Source of the DNA: Stromatinia cepivora
Lineage: Eukaryota; Ascomycota; Leotiomycetes; Helotiales; Sclerotiniaceae
NCBI GenBank assembly: GCA_014898415.1
Contig: RCTD01000023.1
Coordinates: 806,001 to 870,000, forward strand
Length of the DNA stretch: 64,000 nt
Direction: 5' to 3'
Positions within the stretch are counted from its first letter, which is position 1. Each line of letters starts with the position of its first letter. The notes under the pieces are model-generated. The model was not told where the DNA came from. It made no database searches and was given only the letters and a program-made list of their open reading frames with translations. Positions 10,664 to 23,200 of this stretch are shown piece by piece. Position numbers and translations under genes: made by a program.

Positions 10664-13642
10664 TTACAATGCACCATTCGAGTGTTGAGAGGGCATATTA
10701 TTTTTGGGGGGTGAAACTTTGAGCAAGTCAACGGGAGAAGGATCCACAATCTCCTTCCCTTCAATGATATCAGATTTGCTATCAAGAAGAATCTCTCGTG
10801 CTTTAGCTTCTTCAATGGTCGAAAGTGTTGACTTGAAAACTACTGGTGGCATTGTGGGACTGCTTCCCGTGGAAGGTTTGCGCCCACCCGAACCATCAGC
10901 GTTCTGCTTCTTCCGAGCCTTATAATCGTTAAGCGACATTTTTTTCTTGGCAGGACTTGGATTGACGCCATTTGTCAATGTAGGGGGATATGATGAGAAA
11001 TGAGTTGTGCCATACGGCGACATCGCTGATGAGGTTGCTGCTGAAGCGGGGGTGAGAGTGCCTGGAGTTCCAGAAAGATTAGGCGTTATGAAAGTTGGTG
11101 TTGGAGGCATTTGTACCCGCAGTTCAGGTGATTTATGTGAATAGCCATTAGTGGATTGTCCAGGCCAAGATGGAGGTTTCATTGTCTGTCCAGTGATAAG
11201 TGTTGATCCATCTGTATGATAATCGCCTGAATTTGAGATTACATCAACCGATGGAGTCGATGAAACAATACTGGCATTTCGAGCCCTGGTGTCAGTAGGC
11301 GACTGAGTAATTGATCGATCTTCCTGAACGGGTCCGTCAACATCCATTGCCGATGCAGGCGAAGAGATATTCTGGAGATCTCCATTAATCAATCCTGCAG
11401 CCACACCTCTGCTTTGTTCCGCCGCTAAAGCCTGAGCTTGTTCGTGAATTTTATGGCGTTTCAAAAGCATGCGCCTCGCAAGAGATAAGACAGGTTTCTT
11501 CGGCTTCGGCTTCGTTTTTTGTTCGTACCATGCACCTTCGTCCCGATCTGTTTGTGCTGATGAATCTGTATAAACGAAAACGATCTTTTGAGCTACCGAG
11601 TTGTGGCGTGATCGATAGCTCGCCGAATCATCGCGAGATGGCATTGGTTTCGGAGAGGCCATGGCTTGGGGCGACGCCGCGCTAGGAGGCGATCCCGATT
11701 GTCGCCGCGATGTGCTGGCATCGACGTACTGGCGAGATCGGGATCCATTAGAATTCGCGAGAGCTGGCTGTGAAACGGACGTTCGTGACACGACTGACTT
11801 CTGCCGGGGTTTTGAGTTGGTCTGCGATGCCATAGTGGTGACTGGTGAATTCATGCTCGAACCATCCGATGCCCTCTTCTTTTTTCGTGGGGGCACCTGT
11901 TCCAATTTTCTGAATGTGTTTTCCAACGCTGCCAACTTTCTCTTCTCGCGATCTGACGGTTCCGTTAGGGAGGTATCAACTTCACCCAAGCCATGTATTG
12001 GTGTCAGGTCACGACTGTGAGGTTTGCTTCGTCCGGAGCCGGAGGTGGAGCGGGTATCATCGTCGTCGTTTGCCTCTGGATGACCTTCACTGGCAGCTCG
12101 ACTATTGGTGGCGTGACCCGTACTTGTGGGAGAGACGTGCTGCTTGGGCTTGCGACCTTTCTTTGATTTCACACCGTTTGCACCGTTTGCACCATTGGAT
12201 GGCGGTTGAGGTTGACCATGCACTCTGCCGTAGTAATCACGGTGAAACCTCACGAACGCGCAATCTTTACCGGCATTGCAAGCACAACCTCCGTGATCCG
12301 ATAATACCAAATTAATGGAATGTGCCATGCTTTGGTATTCGGTTTCAGAGATATCAGGCAGTCTGTCATCGTCGTCGCCATCAAGATGAAGGGCACGGTC
12401 CAATCTCGGCTTGTCTACGAATTTGAAATCCCAAGGTAGTGTAATCTGCTGGTCCGGGGAGAGGGCGCTGTCGAGGGTCAGGTAGAAGTGGTACTCGCTT
12501 GTATTTGCAACGTTATATGTCTCCAAGTTTGCATTCGCCCTACAACTTCGTCGAATATACCGACACTGTGATCCCCCACCTCTTGTGTCAATATACAATG
12601 GCAATCCGGGAATGAAAAAAGTGAGAGGACGCGGATGGGGACATTCTTCCCATCCATTGTCCGGATTCTTGTGGTAGTCGGACTGCAGACCGATCTGGCC
12701 GTTAATCTCTCCAATTGGTTGATTACCAGGAGTTTTCGTCGTCGTGTAGAGAGATCTCCATTGAGCTTTTGCATTATTATTGATGAGAGCAGTCTTAACA
12801 TCAACGTGCAACTTTGGAAATTGTTGCGGATCAAGTCGCACCTTAGTTTTCTGAACAACATCATCGAATTTCTTGCCAACATCTTCTTCAAACTGTTTGG
12901 CATCCATTTTCCACATCGCTAATTTGTTCGTGACAGATAAATTGGCCAATGTGTTGTCATTGGTTTCTTGCAACTGATCGTCATAGAGCGATTGAAAAAC
13001 CTTGGAGTAGCCATGAATATGAAAATCGTTTGGCAGATTTGATGATGTATGACTGGGACTTGGAGGATGGTTGTTACTCCTCGCTGGATAGGGAGGGCTG
13101 CGTTTGGTAACTTGGGAGCTGACGGAATGATGCGACCGATGACCTTTCGCCCTTTTGTGTGTGTGATTCTCAAGAGAGCCGACATTCTTGTGTGTCTCTT
13201 GGTCATTGAACCCATTAGTTTGAATCTCAGAAGGCTTCGCTTTCTTTTTATGACTCTTCGTTGCAGGTCTTTTAATTTTTTTGTCGTTGTTATCATAATT
13301 GACTTTGTTCTGGCGATATTGTTGCTTTTCAATCGCATGCCGACCGAGGTCTCGTGGGAAGCAGTCAACGCAAAGATGATCGAAGTCTTCCCTAGAAGCA
13401 TCTTCTACACTGCCTGAATAATAGCATTCAATATGCTGCCACGTCTCGCATTTATCACAGTATATTGTGTTTCCGTCGTCCTCACAAATGTTGCAGATAC
13501 ATCTGATGGTGTAAGGCTCGTCATCCACCGGCTCGGTAATGAATTGCACATCGTTGGTAGAGATCGTGGTAGAAGCAGTGGCGAAGATAGGTTTAATCGA
13601 GGTCGCACTTTGCGTGGAGATTGATAGAGACCTTTCTGTCAT
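10664..13642 (-). CDS. SET3: Set3: PHD finger and SET-domain subunit of the Set3 histone deacetylase complex
   Basis: Set3 is the scaffold of the Set3C deacetylase complex, whose PHD finger reads methylated H3K4 to repress or delay transcription. Single exon, 992 aa. The PHD finger begins at Cys48 (CICNICEDDGNTIYCDKCETW) and ends near residue 95. A basic linker leads to a SET domain at about 250-460: a GLPLYIDTRGGGSQCRYIRRSC core, a degenerate EYHFYLTLDS and LPWDFKFVDK, and a post-SET-like CACNAGKDCAF. The usual catalytic NHSC-type motif is not evident, consistent with Set3 being enzymatically inactive. The C-terminal half is long, Ser/Pro-rich and disordered. The start ATG at 13642 is followed by a Ser/Thr-rich leader to the PHD. 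Confidence 0.9.
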   Translation of the reverse strand: MTERSLSISTQSATSIKPIFATASTTISTNDVQFITEPVDDEPYTIRCICNICEDDGNTIYCDKCETWQHIECYYSGSVEDASREDFDHLCVDCFPRDLGRHAIEKQQYRQNKVNYDNNDKKIKRPATKSHKKKAKPSEIQTNGFNDQETHKNVGSLENHTHKRAKGHRSHHSVSSQVTKRSPPYPARSNNHPPSPSHTSSNLPNDFHIHGYSKVFQSLYDDQLQETNDNTLANLSVTNKLAMWKMDAKQFEEDVGKKFDDVVQKTKVRLDPQQFPKLHVDVKTALINNNAKAQWRSLYTTTKTPGNQPIGEINGQIGLQSDYHKNPDNGWEECPHPRPLTFFIPGLPLYIDTRGGGSQCRYIRRSCRANANLETYNVANTSEYHFYLTLDSALSPDQQITLPWDFKFVDKPRLDRALHLDGDDDDRLPDISETEYQSMAHSINLVLSDHGGCACNAGKDCAFVRFHRDYYGRVHGQPQPPSNGANGANGVKSKKGRKPKQHVSPTSTGHATNSRAASEGHPEANDDDDTRSTSGSGRSKPHSRDLTPIHGLGEVDTSLTEPSDREKRKLAALENTFRKLEQVPPRKKKRASDGSSMNSPVTTMASQTNSKPRQKSVVSRTSVSQPALANSNGSRSRQYVDASTSRRQSGSPPSAASPQAMASPKPMPSRDDSASYRSRHNSVAQKIVFVYTDSSAQTDRDEGAWYEQKTKPKPKKPVLSLARRMLLKRHKIHEQAQALAAEQSRGVAAGLINGDLQNISSPASAMDVDGPVQEDRSITQSPTDTRARNASIVSSTPSVDVISNSGDYHTDGSTLITGQTMKPPSWPGQSTNGYSHKSPELRVQMPPTPTFITPNLSGTPGTLTPASAATSSAMSPYGTTHFSSYPPTLTNGVNPSPAKKKMSLNDYKARKKQNADGSGGRKPSTGSSPTMPPVVFKSTLSTIEEAKAREILLDSKSDIIEGKEIVDPSPVDLLKVSPPKNNMPSQHSNGAL

Positions 13643-14502
13643 AATCTAGAAGGAGCCTCCGGGTGGCTGTTTGAGTGAGAGGACAAAGGTGAGTTCACTG
13701 ATACCAAGACCTGAGTCGCATGACGAAGACGGCCACGACTCGAAGCAATTAGTGATTGCAGAGCGAGAATGACACTCAATTCCGATAATATCTTTCATCA
13801 GCTATTGAAATAAACATGAGAGTTGTCTTGGCCACCTTCCACGTACGCCAACAATGTGAGAGTCGATCAATAGGAATCGCAAAACGAGAAGGACGGATGG
13901 ATCGACGATTGTAGGCCAGTTGAAAAGGATATCTTATTAGGGTATGATATCTGCGACTTTCGTGTATTGAAGTTGATGTTCTGCAATTGAAACCGTGTTC
14001 CTAAATGAAAGGGTTTTCAAGTCCAGAGTGGAGGCGAAGGGTACGAAGAGACAGGGCTTTTTAGAAGATGATCTCGAAAGGACAAAGACGACTCAACCGA
14101 GTTTGCGCTTTGGAATGTTTACGCCTTATTGTATTGTGTTCGAATAGAGTAAAGAGATGGATGGTAGATTTCGTTGGAAGATATCCTATTTGTAATGTCG
14201 TGAATACATGAATTCAAGAAGAAGATGTGTAAGTGTGTAAGTGTGTAAGTGCGTAAAAGATAGTGAGTGAGAGGGGGGGGATTTAGTTGAGTGAGTGGTT
14301 CTTTCGAGAGAGCGAAAGAGGGAAGGAACCTTTCAGAGTTAGTAGGGTTGCCGCTTTCAAGTTGGTGGTCAAGACGCTAAGTTGTTAGATAGAAGCGCGA
14401 AGTCGCTGCACACAGAAATCAATCCAAGGCTGCTTTTGATTTAGTCGAAACATGAGGGAAATGTCAGGAAGTAAGAAAGAAACCGAGATTACTGATAGAG
14501 GT

Positions 14503-14508
<6 letters not shown>

Positions 14509-14543
<35 letters not shown>

Positions 14544-14551
14544 AGAGAGAG
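14509..14551. repeat. (GA)n microsatellite with one interruption
   Basis: About 21 GA units broken once near 14540, within the SET3 upstream region. Confidence 0.95.
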
Positions 14552-14861
14552 CGAGCAAAGGAAATCGACAAATGGATGAGATGAGTTATCGAGTAAAGCA
14601 AAGTAAAAGCTTTTTGAAATTTTACCAATGTGTCGTAATGTAATGTAGTAAACATTTTTGATTACTGCTTGCTTTTTCTCTTTTTTCTCTTTTTCATCTT
14701 CTTCTCTTGTCCCGATGTTTGTTGATATTCGGAGCTGATAAGGAGCAAATAGAGAAGAGTGAGGATAATAATAAGGTTGTGTGTGATAAAGGCTGAATAT
14801 TGAAACGAGTGAAGGGACAAGGGGTGAAAAATAAAAATAATAAATCCAAAATGATGATGAG

Positions 14862-14892
14862 ATGAAATGAAATGAAATGAAATGAAATGAAA
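14862..14892. repeat. (ATGAA)n microsatellite, about 6 units
   Basis: Tandem ATGAA units about 1.2 kb upstream of the SET3 start codon. Confidence 0.9.
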
Positions 14893-16308
14893 ATCAATTG
14901 AAAAATTATACTTATCGTTAAGAACGAAACCCCAAATTAATGAATCATTTTGAAGGATTTCTGAGTAAAATAAATGAATAAACGAATGAAAAAAATTAAT
15001 CAAACTTCAAATGGGTATGAATAAAATATAATAAAATATGACTGGCGGCTGTGCGCAAAGAAGGAATCAAGATGGAGATTGTTTTTGCTTTGGTGAGAGG
15101 TTGTCGTGTTGGTGAATAATAATTGATGTGGACGGGCAGATGGGGTCGTATGTGAAAGGCGGTTAGATGTAGTAGAGGGAGTAGGGAGTAGAGGTAGTAG
15201 AAGTTGGTAGGGGAAAAAAGAAGATGGGTCGGAAAATTAAATAATAAAATGAATGACGGAGCCAGAACGAGTTTTGAATAGGTGGATATTTAAAAGCGGC
15301 ATTAAATATATATGGGGGATTTAGACTCGAAAAGTACCTAGCGAATTAAAGTCGCAAGAGTCGTAAAAAGTCGTGTTGTGCATATCATTTTAGTATTTAT
15401 GACCGGGAGTTTCCAATTATGTTGGATTTGTCGCGGTCCAAGTCCAGTTGAAAGAAGCCGATCGTCCGCTCACTCAAATATATTAATAAATAAGAGTGGT
15501 GAGGATGGGTACGGTAGGGTACGGTATGGTACGATGTGTATGAAATTGTACGGAGTATGTACGAAGTAAGTAAGTATGTAGACGAAAGAGGAGTAGAGAG
15601 AATGAGTGCGCGCGTAAAAGAATTGAGAAGGATGACGACGATTTACCCTTGAATAGTGTCAGTGTATACCTAGCTTAGTGAAAGGGTTACTGATGAAAAT
15701 GAGGTTGTAGTTGGTTATCGTCCCTACCGTATGGAGAATCTCTCAAGCTGCACCAATGCGTGCTGTGTGCGCAATGCAGTAAGCCAGCAATTTGTATCAT
15801 TCTTGTCCTATGAGAAGCTTCTGTCCGATGATTGATGTTGTAATATTGACAAGGTTTTTAAATGAATACAAGGCTATTCCCAGGTCTTAATAATTCTTGA
15901 GACGAAACCAGCGTATCATCATAGAAAGAATATTTATGGACTTGAGATAAAACACCCTCCCCCCCTTTTTTGATAAGCACGATAAAGGCTCAAGGTTAAA
16001 GCGAAAGAAAAGGTTGGGAAGAGAACCTTAGTCCCTCGTAAAAAGTAGCCATCAAAAACAAACCTTGGAAGTGGTCAGTCTTTGCTTTATATAGATACTG
16101 TATATTAATGATCAAGAGGGGGAGATATGGATTCGCTCTTGTGTGAAATTTGAATCCTCTAGATCAATTTTACTAGGTGATTCTAACGTCTTTTAGGAAT
16201 AACTTACAAATTTACACTTCCCAAGGTTGAAATTGTAGGATCTAACTTGGTGGTAGATATCCCTAGATTGACCTTGGCACCTATTCTAATTGAACCAGAA
16301 GCCATTAG

Positions 16309-16316
16309 TCACGTGA
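16309..16316. promoter_or_regulatory. TCACGTGA palindromic E-box upstream of the EBP-type isomerase
   Basis: A perfect 8-bp palindrome containing CACGTG lies about 310 nt before the ATG of the sterol-isomerase-like gene. E-boxes of this kind are bound by bHLH factors, and fungal SREBP homologues regulate sterol genes through related sites. Binding here is inference only. Confidence 0.3.
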
Positions 16317-16626
16317 TTTGTCTCAAATATCATAAATATAATGTAGAATGCAGGCCTTTGTACCAAAGATTCGTAAAATGGGAATACCTACATATTTTGT
16401 ACAACTCGATCTACTTTTTGTAAGCCATGTCATGTCATGTCACACCAACTTTTTGGCCTATGGATTATATTCTTTGCGCGAGCACCGACAAATGGCTCCC
16501 CACTAAGGGTTTTCTTGGGAAAATGCAGGGGCCCATATCCGAGATGTCAACAATCCAAATCCGTTTCTCGTGTTTTTATCATGAGCTTCAAGGACTGTAT
16601 GAGCTTACCTGTTAATTAACGTCAAG

Positions 16627-17611
16627 ATGTCAAGCTATTTTTCTCGGATGACTTCATATCATCCATATCATCCCGTCGATATTAACCTCTCTGGAAAGTA
16701 TGTGGAGAACAGTTTCAGTCCATCTACACTCATTATTACTTTTGGAACAACATGGGCTTTGTTACTCGGCGCAACACTCTTTGCCGTGAGAAGATTCTAT
16801 CCTAGGCTCAGTATAAAGGATCAAGGACTTGTCCTCTGGTTTATTTTGAGTAGGCCCTACATACGATCCTTTCTAAGCCCAGTAATGAAGTCTGACAATT
16901 GAATAGCGGGGTCAATTCACATGTTTTTCGAAGGATACTTTGTCTACAACCATGCTCGAATGGCAAGCATGACAGATTTTTTTGGCCAGCTTTGGAAGGA
17001 ATATGCTCTATCCGATTCGAGATATATGTCCTCCAATCCATTTCTGCTGACCATAGAGACATGGACTGTTGTGCGTACACCTTTTTTCTTATTTCTGTAT
17101 GTATTGTATGCTAACTATATTGACAGATACTTTGGGGACCGCTTTCTTACCTGACAGCTATATACATCACCACAAATTCACAATTCCGACACGCGATACA
17201 AGCACTCGTTTCAACAGGGGAACTTTATGGAAATCTATTGTACCTCGTCACCAGTTTACTTGATGAGTACGTCACTGGCAAGCGGTATTATCGACCGGAA
17301 CCATTATACTTTTGGGTATATTTTGTATTAATGAACTCAATATGGTTGTGCGTTCCTGGCTGTAAGGATCAATTTCAACGTTAATCTCATTCGCTAATGT
17401 TTGATGCGCAGTTGCTCTCTTCGACAGTATCGTGGCTTCTGCAAAATCCTTCGAGTATTCAGATCCCCCGATTGGAAAACGCACGAAAAAAAACAAAGAT
17501 GATGGAAGCAAAAAGGAAAAGGACTATCGCAAAGTTCCAGCCTCTCAAGAATCTGACACCAGGTCAAGGAGGGGAAAGGCTAAATCATATAACGACGACT
17601 ATTCGGGCTAA
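16627..17611 (+). CDS. EBP-type (emopamil-binding) delta8-delta7 sterol isomerase family protein
   Basis: EXPERA/EBP-fold membrane protein; animal and plant EBP moves the delta8 double bond of sterols to delta7. Four exons, 16627-16849, 16907-17070, 17127-17361 and 17412-17611, give 273 aa with all splice phases consistent. The family signature is intact: GSIHMFFEGYF supplies His79 and Glu83, ETWTV supplies Glu125 and Thr128, then WGPLSYL, and MNSIWLCVPG supplies Asn199 and Trp202. These correspond to the His, Glu, Thr, Asn and Trp residues that line the human EBP active site. Four hydrophobic segments fit an ER protein, and the tail is basic and Ser-rich. Fungi usually use unrelated Erg2 for this step, so the physiological substrate is uncertain. 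It is transcribed divergently from SET3. Confidence 0.85.
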
Positions 17612-20265
17612 ATTAGATGAACAACGACATCCACGATTGTAGTCTCAAGATCATGACCCGAAAGGGTTCCGGTGGTCAAGAACATATAACTCGCCACGAT
17701 CGTTGGTCGAAATCCGTCATGCGGTTGGAAAACACTTGGGTCAGATTCAGCAAACGCCATTACGAACTTATGATACCTTTCACGGTTAATGAATCTATGT
17801 CTTAAAACGGTTGATGTGATCGCGTCACATATAAATCGTGTACTTCCTCTAGGTAGGGGTTTTGTTGAGAAAGCCCAGTATTACATCTCTCGATATCATT
17901 CTACTTCGGGATGATGACTATATAGAAGCGTATATATATAAGAAGTCAAGAATGTTTCAAATGGGAGCATTCTTGTATCTTCCATTGAAGAAGTGTTCTA
18001 GAAAATTATGTGGTACCGCCTTGAGCACACAGATGTCTTGATTGCAAAACAAAGTGATAGTACAGTAATCCCTGGCACATGGGAAGATGGATTGAATCCA
18101 CCGACACCATTTTACTCCAATTCTCGGAAATTCAATTGGTTATGTGACACAGTGATGGATGCTCAAATCAAACTTATGGCAAAGAGGCGTTTTTGGCACG
18201 GGAAATCATAATATGAGCTTCTTATAGATTAAAGCCAACCTGGAAGTTAAGCTTATTATTTCTTTTGAAGCTAGCATGCATTGGATAACACGGAATTATT
18301 TTTCCGGGCATCGTATCAATCATATCATGTTTATTTTGAAATGATGAATGATGGCATTTGCAGTTGATGCAGGTACCGTACCGTAACTTCATGCTCCCCA
18401 CAATGGTACAGTCGTGGAATAAGTAGGTAGGTACACAGGTACTCTGTACAGATTCTAACTTTCATCCTCCATAGACTGATATGTATTATCCATCAAAGCT
18501 AAGCTAAGCTACTGACGACTAATTGAAGGATCTTCTTGTACCTAAGTTCTATGAATAATGTCTTTGAATTCGAATAACTATCTACCTAGGTACCTGCCTA
18601 TCATCTTATAGGTTATAACACTCTCCTAGACTCTTACGGAGCCCCTCTGTTCCAGAAGGATTTGAGGAATGTAAAAATAAAATGATATGAGACCTTTGGA
18701 ATGTCTTTATTACCTTACTACCTACCCAGTCTTTACTAATCTGGGGGAAGAGTATCCCGAGGTTCATTAATTGCATCGAACATCTCTCGGAAAACGAATC
18801 TTAAAAAATCACCTACCTACATACCATACCTAGTTCTCTTAAATCTCTTTTAATGAGGTTATTTCTACTATTCTATACTTACTACCTTGTGTATCTAGGT
18901 AATCAAAGTTTAATTATGTTATTATTGTCTTTCTTTCCGATTGCTGTGCTGAGCCTGTATGAGAGTTGACACCACATAATCTGCCGGATATTCATGATTC
19001 AAGCCAAAAATATCCTGAGCGGGGGAGATTTGATACAAGGTTGATTCAAGACTCCAAGTACCTAGATATTGGTAGCTATTGGTAGATACTAGATATTTTA
19101 TGTGGAGGAGGGAGTCAGGCGGCAAGTAGGTAGAGGCCCATAATGTAGGTGGTTTTACCTTATCACCTTATCTATAAGGCAATAATATCTACATCCATCA
19201 AACCCATCTCCCATCGAGAACATCCAAAACATTTCAAGCTTGAAACCTTTGGAGAGGAGCTTCAATTGTCCGCTCATTCAATGTGAAATTGGCTTTTGAT
19301 TCACAACTCCCACCACCCAATTCATCATATCCTCTCTAATCCCCCTCAAACAAACAAACCCATCGTCTTTCCCCCAAAAATAAACAACCACCAAATTCAA
19401 TCTCAATCAAATTAATATATCTTCACCATCTCCTTTGCCCTCCAAAAAACTACACGTTCATTAATGTAAAATCGTTTCTTCCCACCGCTAGAATAGTACC
19501 TCTTCATCAAGTTGTACCACAATATCTACCTTCTACCACGTAACTTATCTTAGAGCACAACAGCCTTCACAACGCCCCCCTTCTCCAGAAAAGCTTCACC
19601 GATACAATCGCTCGATTTACTCTCATACCATATTCTATTACGAACTCATTGATTTTTATTCGAATTGGATTCCTCTCTCGTCCACACCGCCGACTCTTCC
19701 CAATCACCTACTTAGGACCTACCTACTCACGACTTATCCTTCGATACCCTTCTCCTCGCGAAAACAAATAACTCAGTCCTTATTAAAACCACGAGCAGGA
19801 CTCACTCAACAAAACATATTTGGAGATCTAAACTTTCTCGTATTCAGATAAATATCACAATTTGGAATATACGTGGGACAAAAAGGGGAAAACGAAAAAG
19901 GTCGCGAGAATATCATTTTTTGGCTTCTTCTCAAATCGATGGTTATTGTTTCATATTCTGCAACCTGAATGTTCCTTGAACTTTGAGTCGCCAACACATG
20001 CGGAGGTCAATTGAGTGGAACCCTTGCGACTCGACAACGTCAGAATACCAAGCAACTCTTCAAGAGAAGATACGATCGATACGAGATTGAATCAATTTGC
20101 AAGGAACAAGGCGAATTATCTACCATCAAATATTCCATTTCATTATTCACTCTGACTACCGCGACTCGAAGTGCTCGATTCAAGCATTACTCCAAAAATA
20201 CAACGAAATAGGGGCTCGAACAAGGTCTGGGGATAGTTGTGGATAATAACGTTGATCATTAAACA
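17612..20265. other. Spacer upstream of the LIM-RhoGAP gene
   Basis: 2.65 kb with no supported gene. It shows many TAGGTA/TACCTA words (about 18420-18445, 18590-18600, 18720, 18810-18830), a C/T-rich tract at about 19300-19450, and short upstream open frames near 20000-20210. These fit a long promoter and leader for the RhoGAP gene. A 67-codon open frame at 18008-18211 is not convincing. Confidence 0.5.
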
Positions 20266-23200
20266 ATGGGTCCTCAAACAGAGGCAGGCCCCTATGCGGA
20301 AGGCGAAAATTATGATCCCTCACATTCCGATGATGGGGGAAGACTTACCACTGAGAGGGATATAACAATGCAAGATCAACATCTACCGAGGCCTAATGGC
20401 CCAGATAGGAGGATGAACGCATCTCCAGCGAACAGTGCGAGTGGTAGAGAAGGACCTTTGAGAGAGGGGAATCGCAGACCAAGTAATGAGCGCACACGAT
20501 CACGAACGCGAACGGGGAGGGCTGGAAGCGGATCTTTGAGACTGTGCAAGAAGTGCGGTGAACCTTTGACAGGCCAATTCGTACGTGCGCTTGGAGGTAC
20601 ATTCCATTTGGATTGTTTTAGGTGTCGAGTAGGTTATTCCCATGTTCACCCTTTCAACTTGTAGGATTCAACTTCTGACTTCGGGTTTGTAGGATTGTGG
20701 TCAAATAGTCGCATCAAAGTTCTTTCCGGTCGATGAGGAAAATGGCGAAGGACAATACCCACTCTGCGAGACTGATTATTTCAAACGTTTGGATTTGATA
20801 TGTCACCAATGTAATGGGGCACTTCGAGGATCATACATCACAGCACTCGAGCGCAAATACCATATCGACCATTTCACTTGTTCGGTTTGTCCAACAGTGT
20901 TCGGCGCACAAGATAGTTATTACGAGCATGATGGGCAGGTTTACTGTCATTACCATTATTCGACACGGTTCGCGCAACGATGTAATGGATGTCAAACAGC
21001 GATCTTGAAGCAATTCGTCGAGATATTTCGGAATGGTCAAAATCAACATTGGCATCCTGAATGTTATATGATTCACAAGTTCTGGAATGTCAGGTTGGCA
21101 TCTCCGCAGGATGTACAAGAAGTTCCTCAGGAATCGGATGGTACGACGGACGAGGAGGATCGAAACACTGTGCGACTGGAGGAAGAGAGAATGGAAGAGA
21201 AGGTCTACAAGATTTGGAGTGTATTATCGACATTCGAAGAATCCTCTGCAGCTTGTATATCCGACATGCTTCTACATGTGAGCAACGGCGCATACATGGA
21301 TGGTGTAATGGTGGCAAAGAAGTTCATATGGCATGTTGATATACTTTTCTGTTCTGCAGATAAGCTGGATAGCATAATGATGAGGGAAGGTTCGAAGGGT
21401 GAGTATTTCCATATGTATTCTCATTGTATTTGCTAATTTTGTCAGGACTTTCATATTCGCGCGAAGCAAAGTTATTATGCAAGAAAATTGTAGCATTTTT
21501 CTCACTCCTGTCCAAGACTCAGGAGACAGGAGTTCGGAAACTTGGCGTTACACAGGAACTTCTTGCATTGGTAACTGGTTTGGCTCACTATCTGAAACTA
21601 TTAATTCGAATTTGTCTTCAAGGCGCATTGAAGGTTGAACGGGATCAAAAAGATCCAGAAGGCCTTCACCAATTTCTTGATGACCTAGGTGATATGGATG
21701 CAATCAAGAATGATGAAAGATCCTTAGAAGCTACTACAGGAACGCCTGGGCTTTCTGCGCCGAATTCGGATTCGTGTATCAAATGCCATAAACCAATTGA
21801 GGACGAATGTGCTCGGTTCGAAGAAAGGAGATGTCATCTGACATGCCTGCAATGCTCCAATTGTGAGCGAGACCTTGCTCAGAATCTCGAAGACATCAGG
21901 TTTAATGATGTAGAACAACGCGTTTACTGTAATGATTGTCAAAGTCCGGCTCCGAATGTGGTATCAGGATTCGTGCGAGTGACGAGGTTAGAACAGTATG
22001 TCTTCCTCTTGAGAGTTGCTTTAGCTCGACTACTCGAAATATTACGATCCAAGGGTACTCTTCCACATACTTCGGATGACCCAAACCTGAATGGTTATAA
22101 TTCGAGTGAGGGTCACAAGGTACCTTCCGATGATGACCCTCCTATGTTGAGGGCTGAAGCACGTTCCAAATCGTTCGGAGGTCCAGTTGATGAGAACCCA
22201 CGTGAATCATCCTACGAGAATACTTTGAATGACGTAAGGCGACTGCGAAGTACTCGAATGGACAAACATTTGTCCTCAACCATCAAGAAAGCGAGAACAT
22301 CGCGGATAATGGATGGTGTTGACGGTAAGAGACCAGGTTCCGCAGGTGCGGATGGATCAGATTCGAGGAACAACGAATTCCAAGTAGTGGAAGATCGCGA
22401 TGGGAATGGCGAATCAAGAACCGAATTAATGTTTGGACATCAAGATGCTCTCACCTTGGATGATATTCCTAGAATAGTGGCTGCTGAACAAGCAAAAGAA
22501 CAAAGACCGAACGCATATAAACATGCTCGTCATGAACTTTTCCGAACATCTATTACCGAGCCTAAACTCATCAACGGTCATCAAAGAACTTTCTCTGCCG
22601 GTAATGACTTGGATGCACAAACACAACGTCAACAACAGAGAGTTGCTGGGAAGAAATATTTCTCAGAGTTATCTGCTTTAGAATATTTCATCGTACGTCA
22701 TGTGGCAGTTATCGCGATGCAACCCATGTTGGATGGCCACTTTACCATGGAAGAACTTCTTAACTTGATCGAGACTAGAAAACCAACATTCTGGGGTAAG
22801 ATGGGCAAAGCTTTCAAGAATGATGGCAAAAAGACAAACGTTAAGAAGAAGGGAGTCTTTGGGATACCACTTGAAGTTATTGTCGAAAAAGATGGCGCGG
22901 AATCGACAGATGGTGTTGGTCCTGGAGCTCTCAAGATTCCTGCTCTTGTTGACGATGCAATTGCTGCCATGAGAAAGATGGATCTCTCAGTTGAAGGTGT
23001 TTTCAGAAAGAATGGCAACATTAGAAAACTGAATGAAACAGTCAAGGAGATTGATAGTGGGGGATGTGATGCTGTGGATCTAAGTCGACAAAATGTCGTA
23101 CAAGTCGCTGCTCTACTCAAGAAATACCTTCGAGACCTACCAGATCCTTTACTGACCTTCAAACTCCACAATCTATTCATTGCTTCGCAAAAGATAGCCG

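Larger units (their letters stand above)
13643..16626. other. Long divergent spacer between SET3 and the EBP-type isomerase gene
   Basis: A 3-kb intergenic region between two divergent start codons. It is A/G-rich on the plus strand and dense in simple repeats: a GTAAGTGT-like run at about 14228-14253, (GA)n at 14509-14551, (ATGAA)n at 14862-14892 and GGTAC-type repeats at about 15513-15565. It probably contains long promoters and 5' leaders, including an E-box at 16309-16316. No credible gene is visible on either strand. Confidence 0.5.

Noticed and set aside
18008..18211. 67-codon open frame in the LRG1 upstream region
   Set aside because: Isolated, no splice support, unrecognised sequence, and chance frames of this size are common here.
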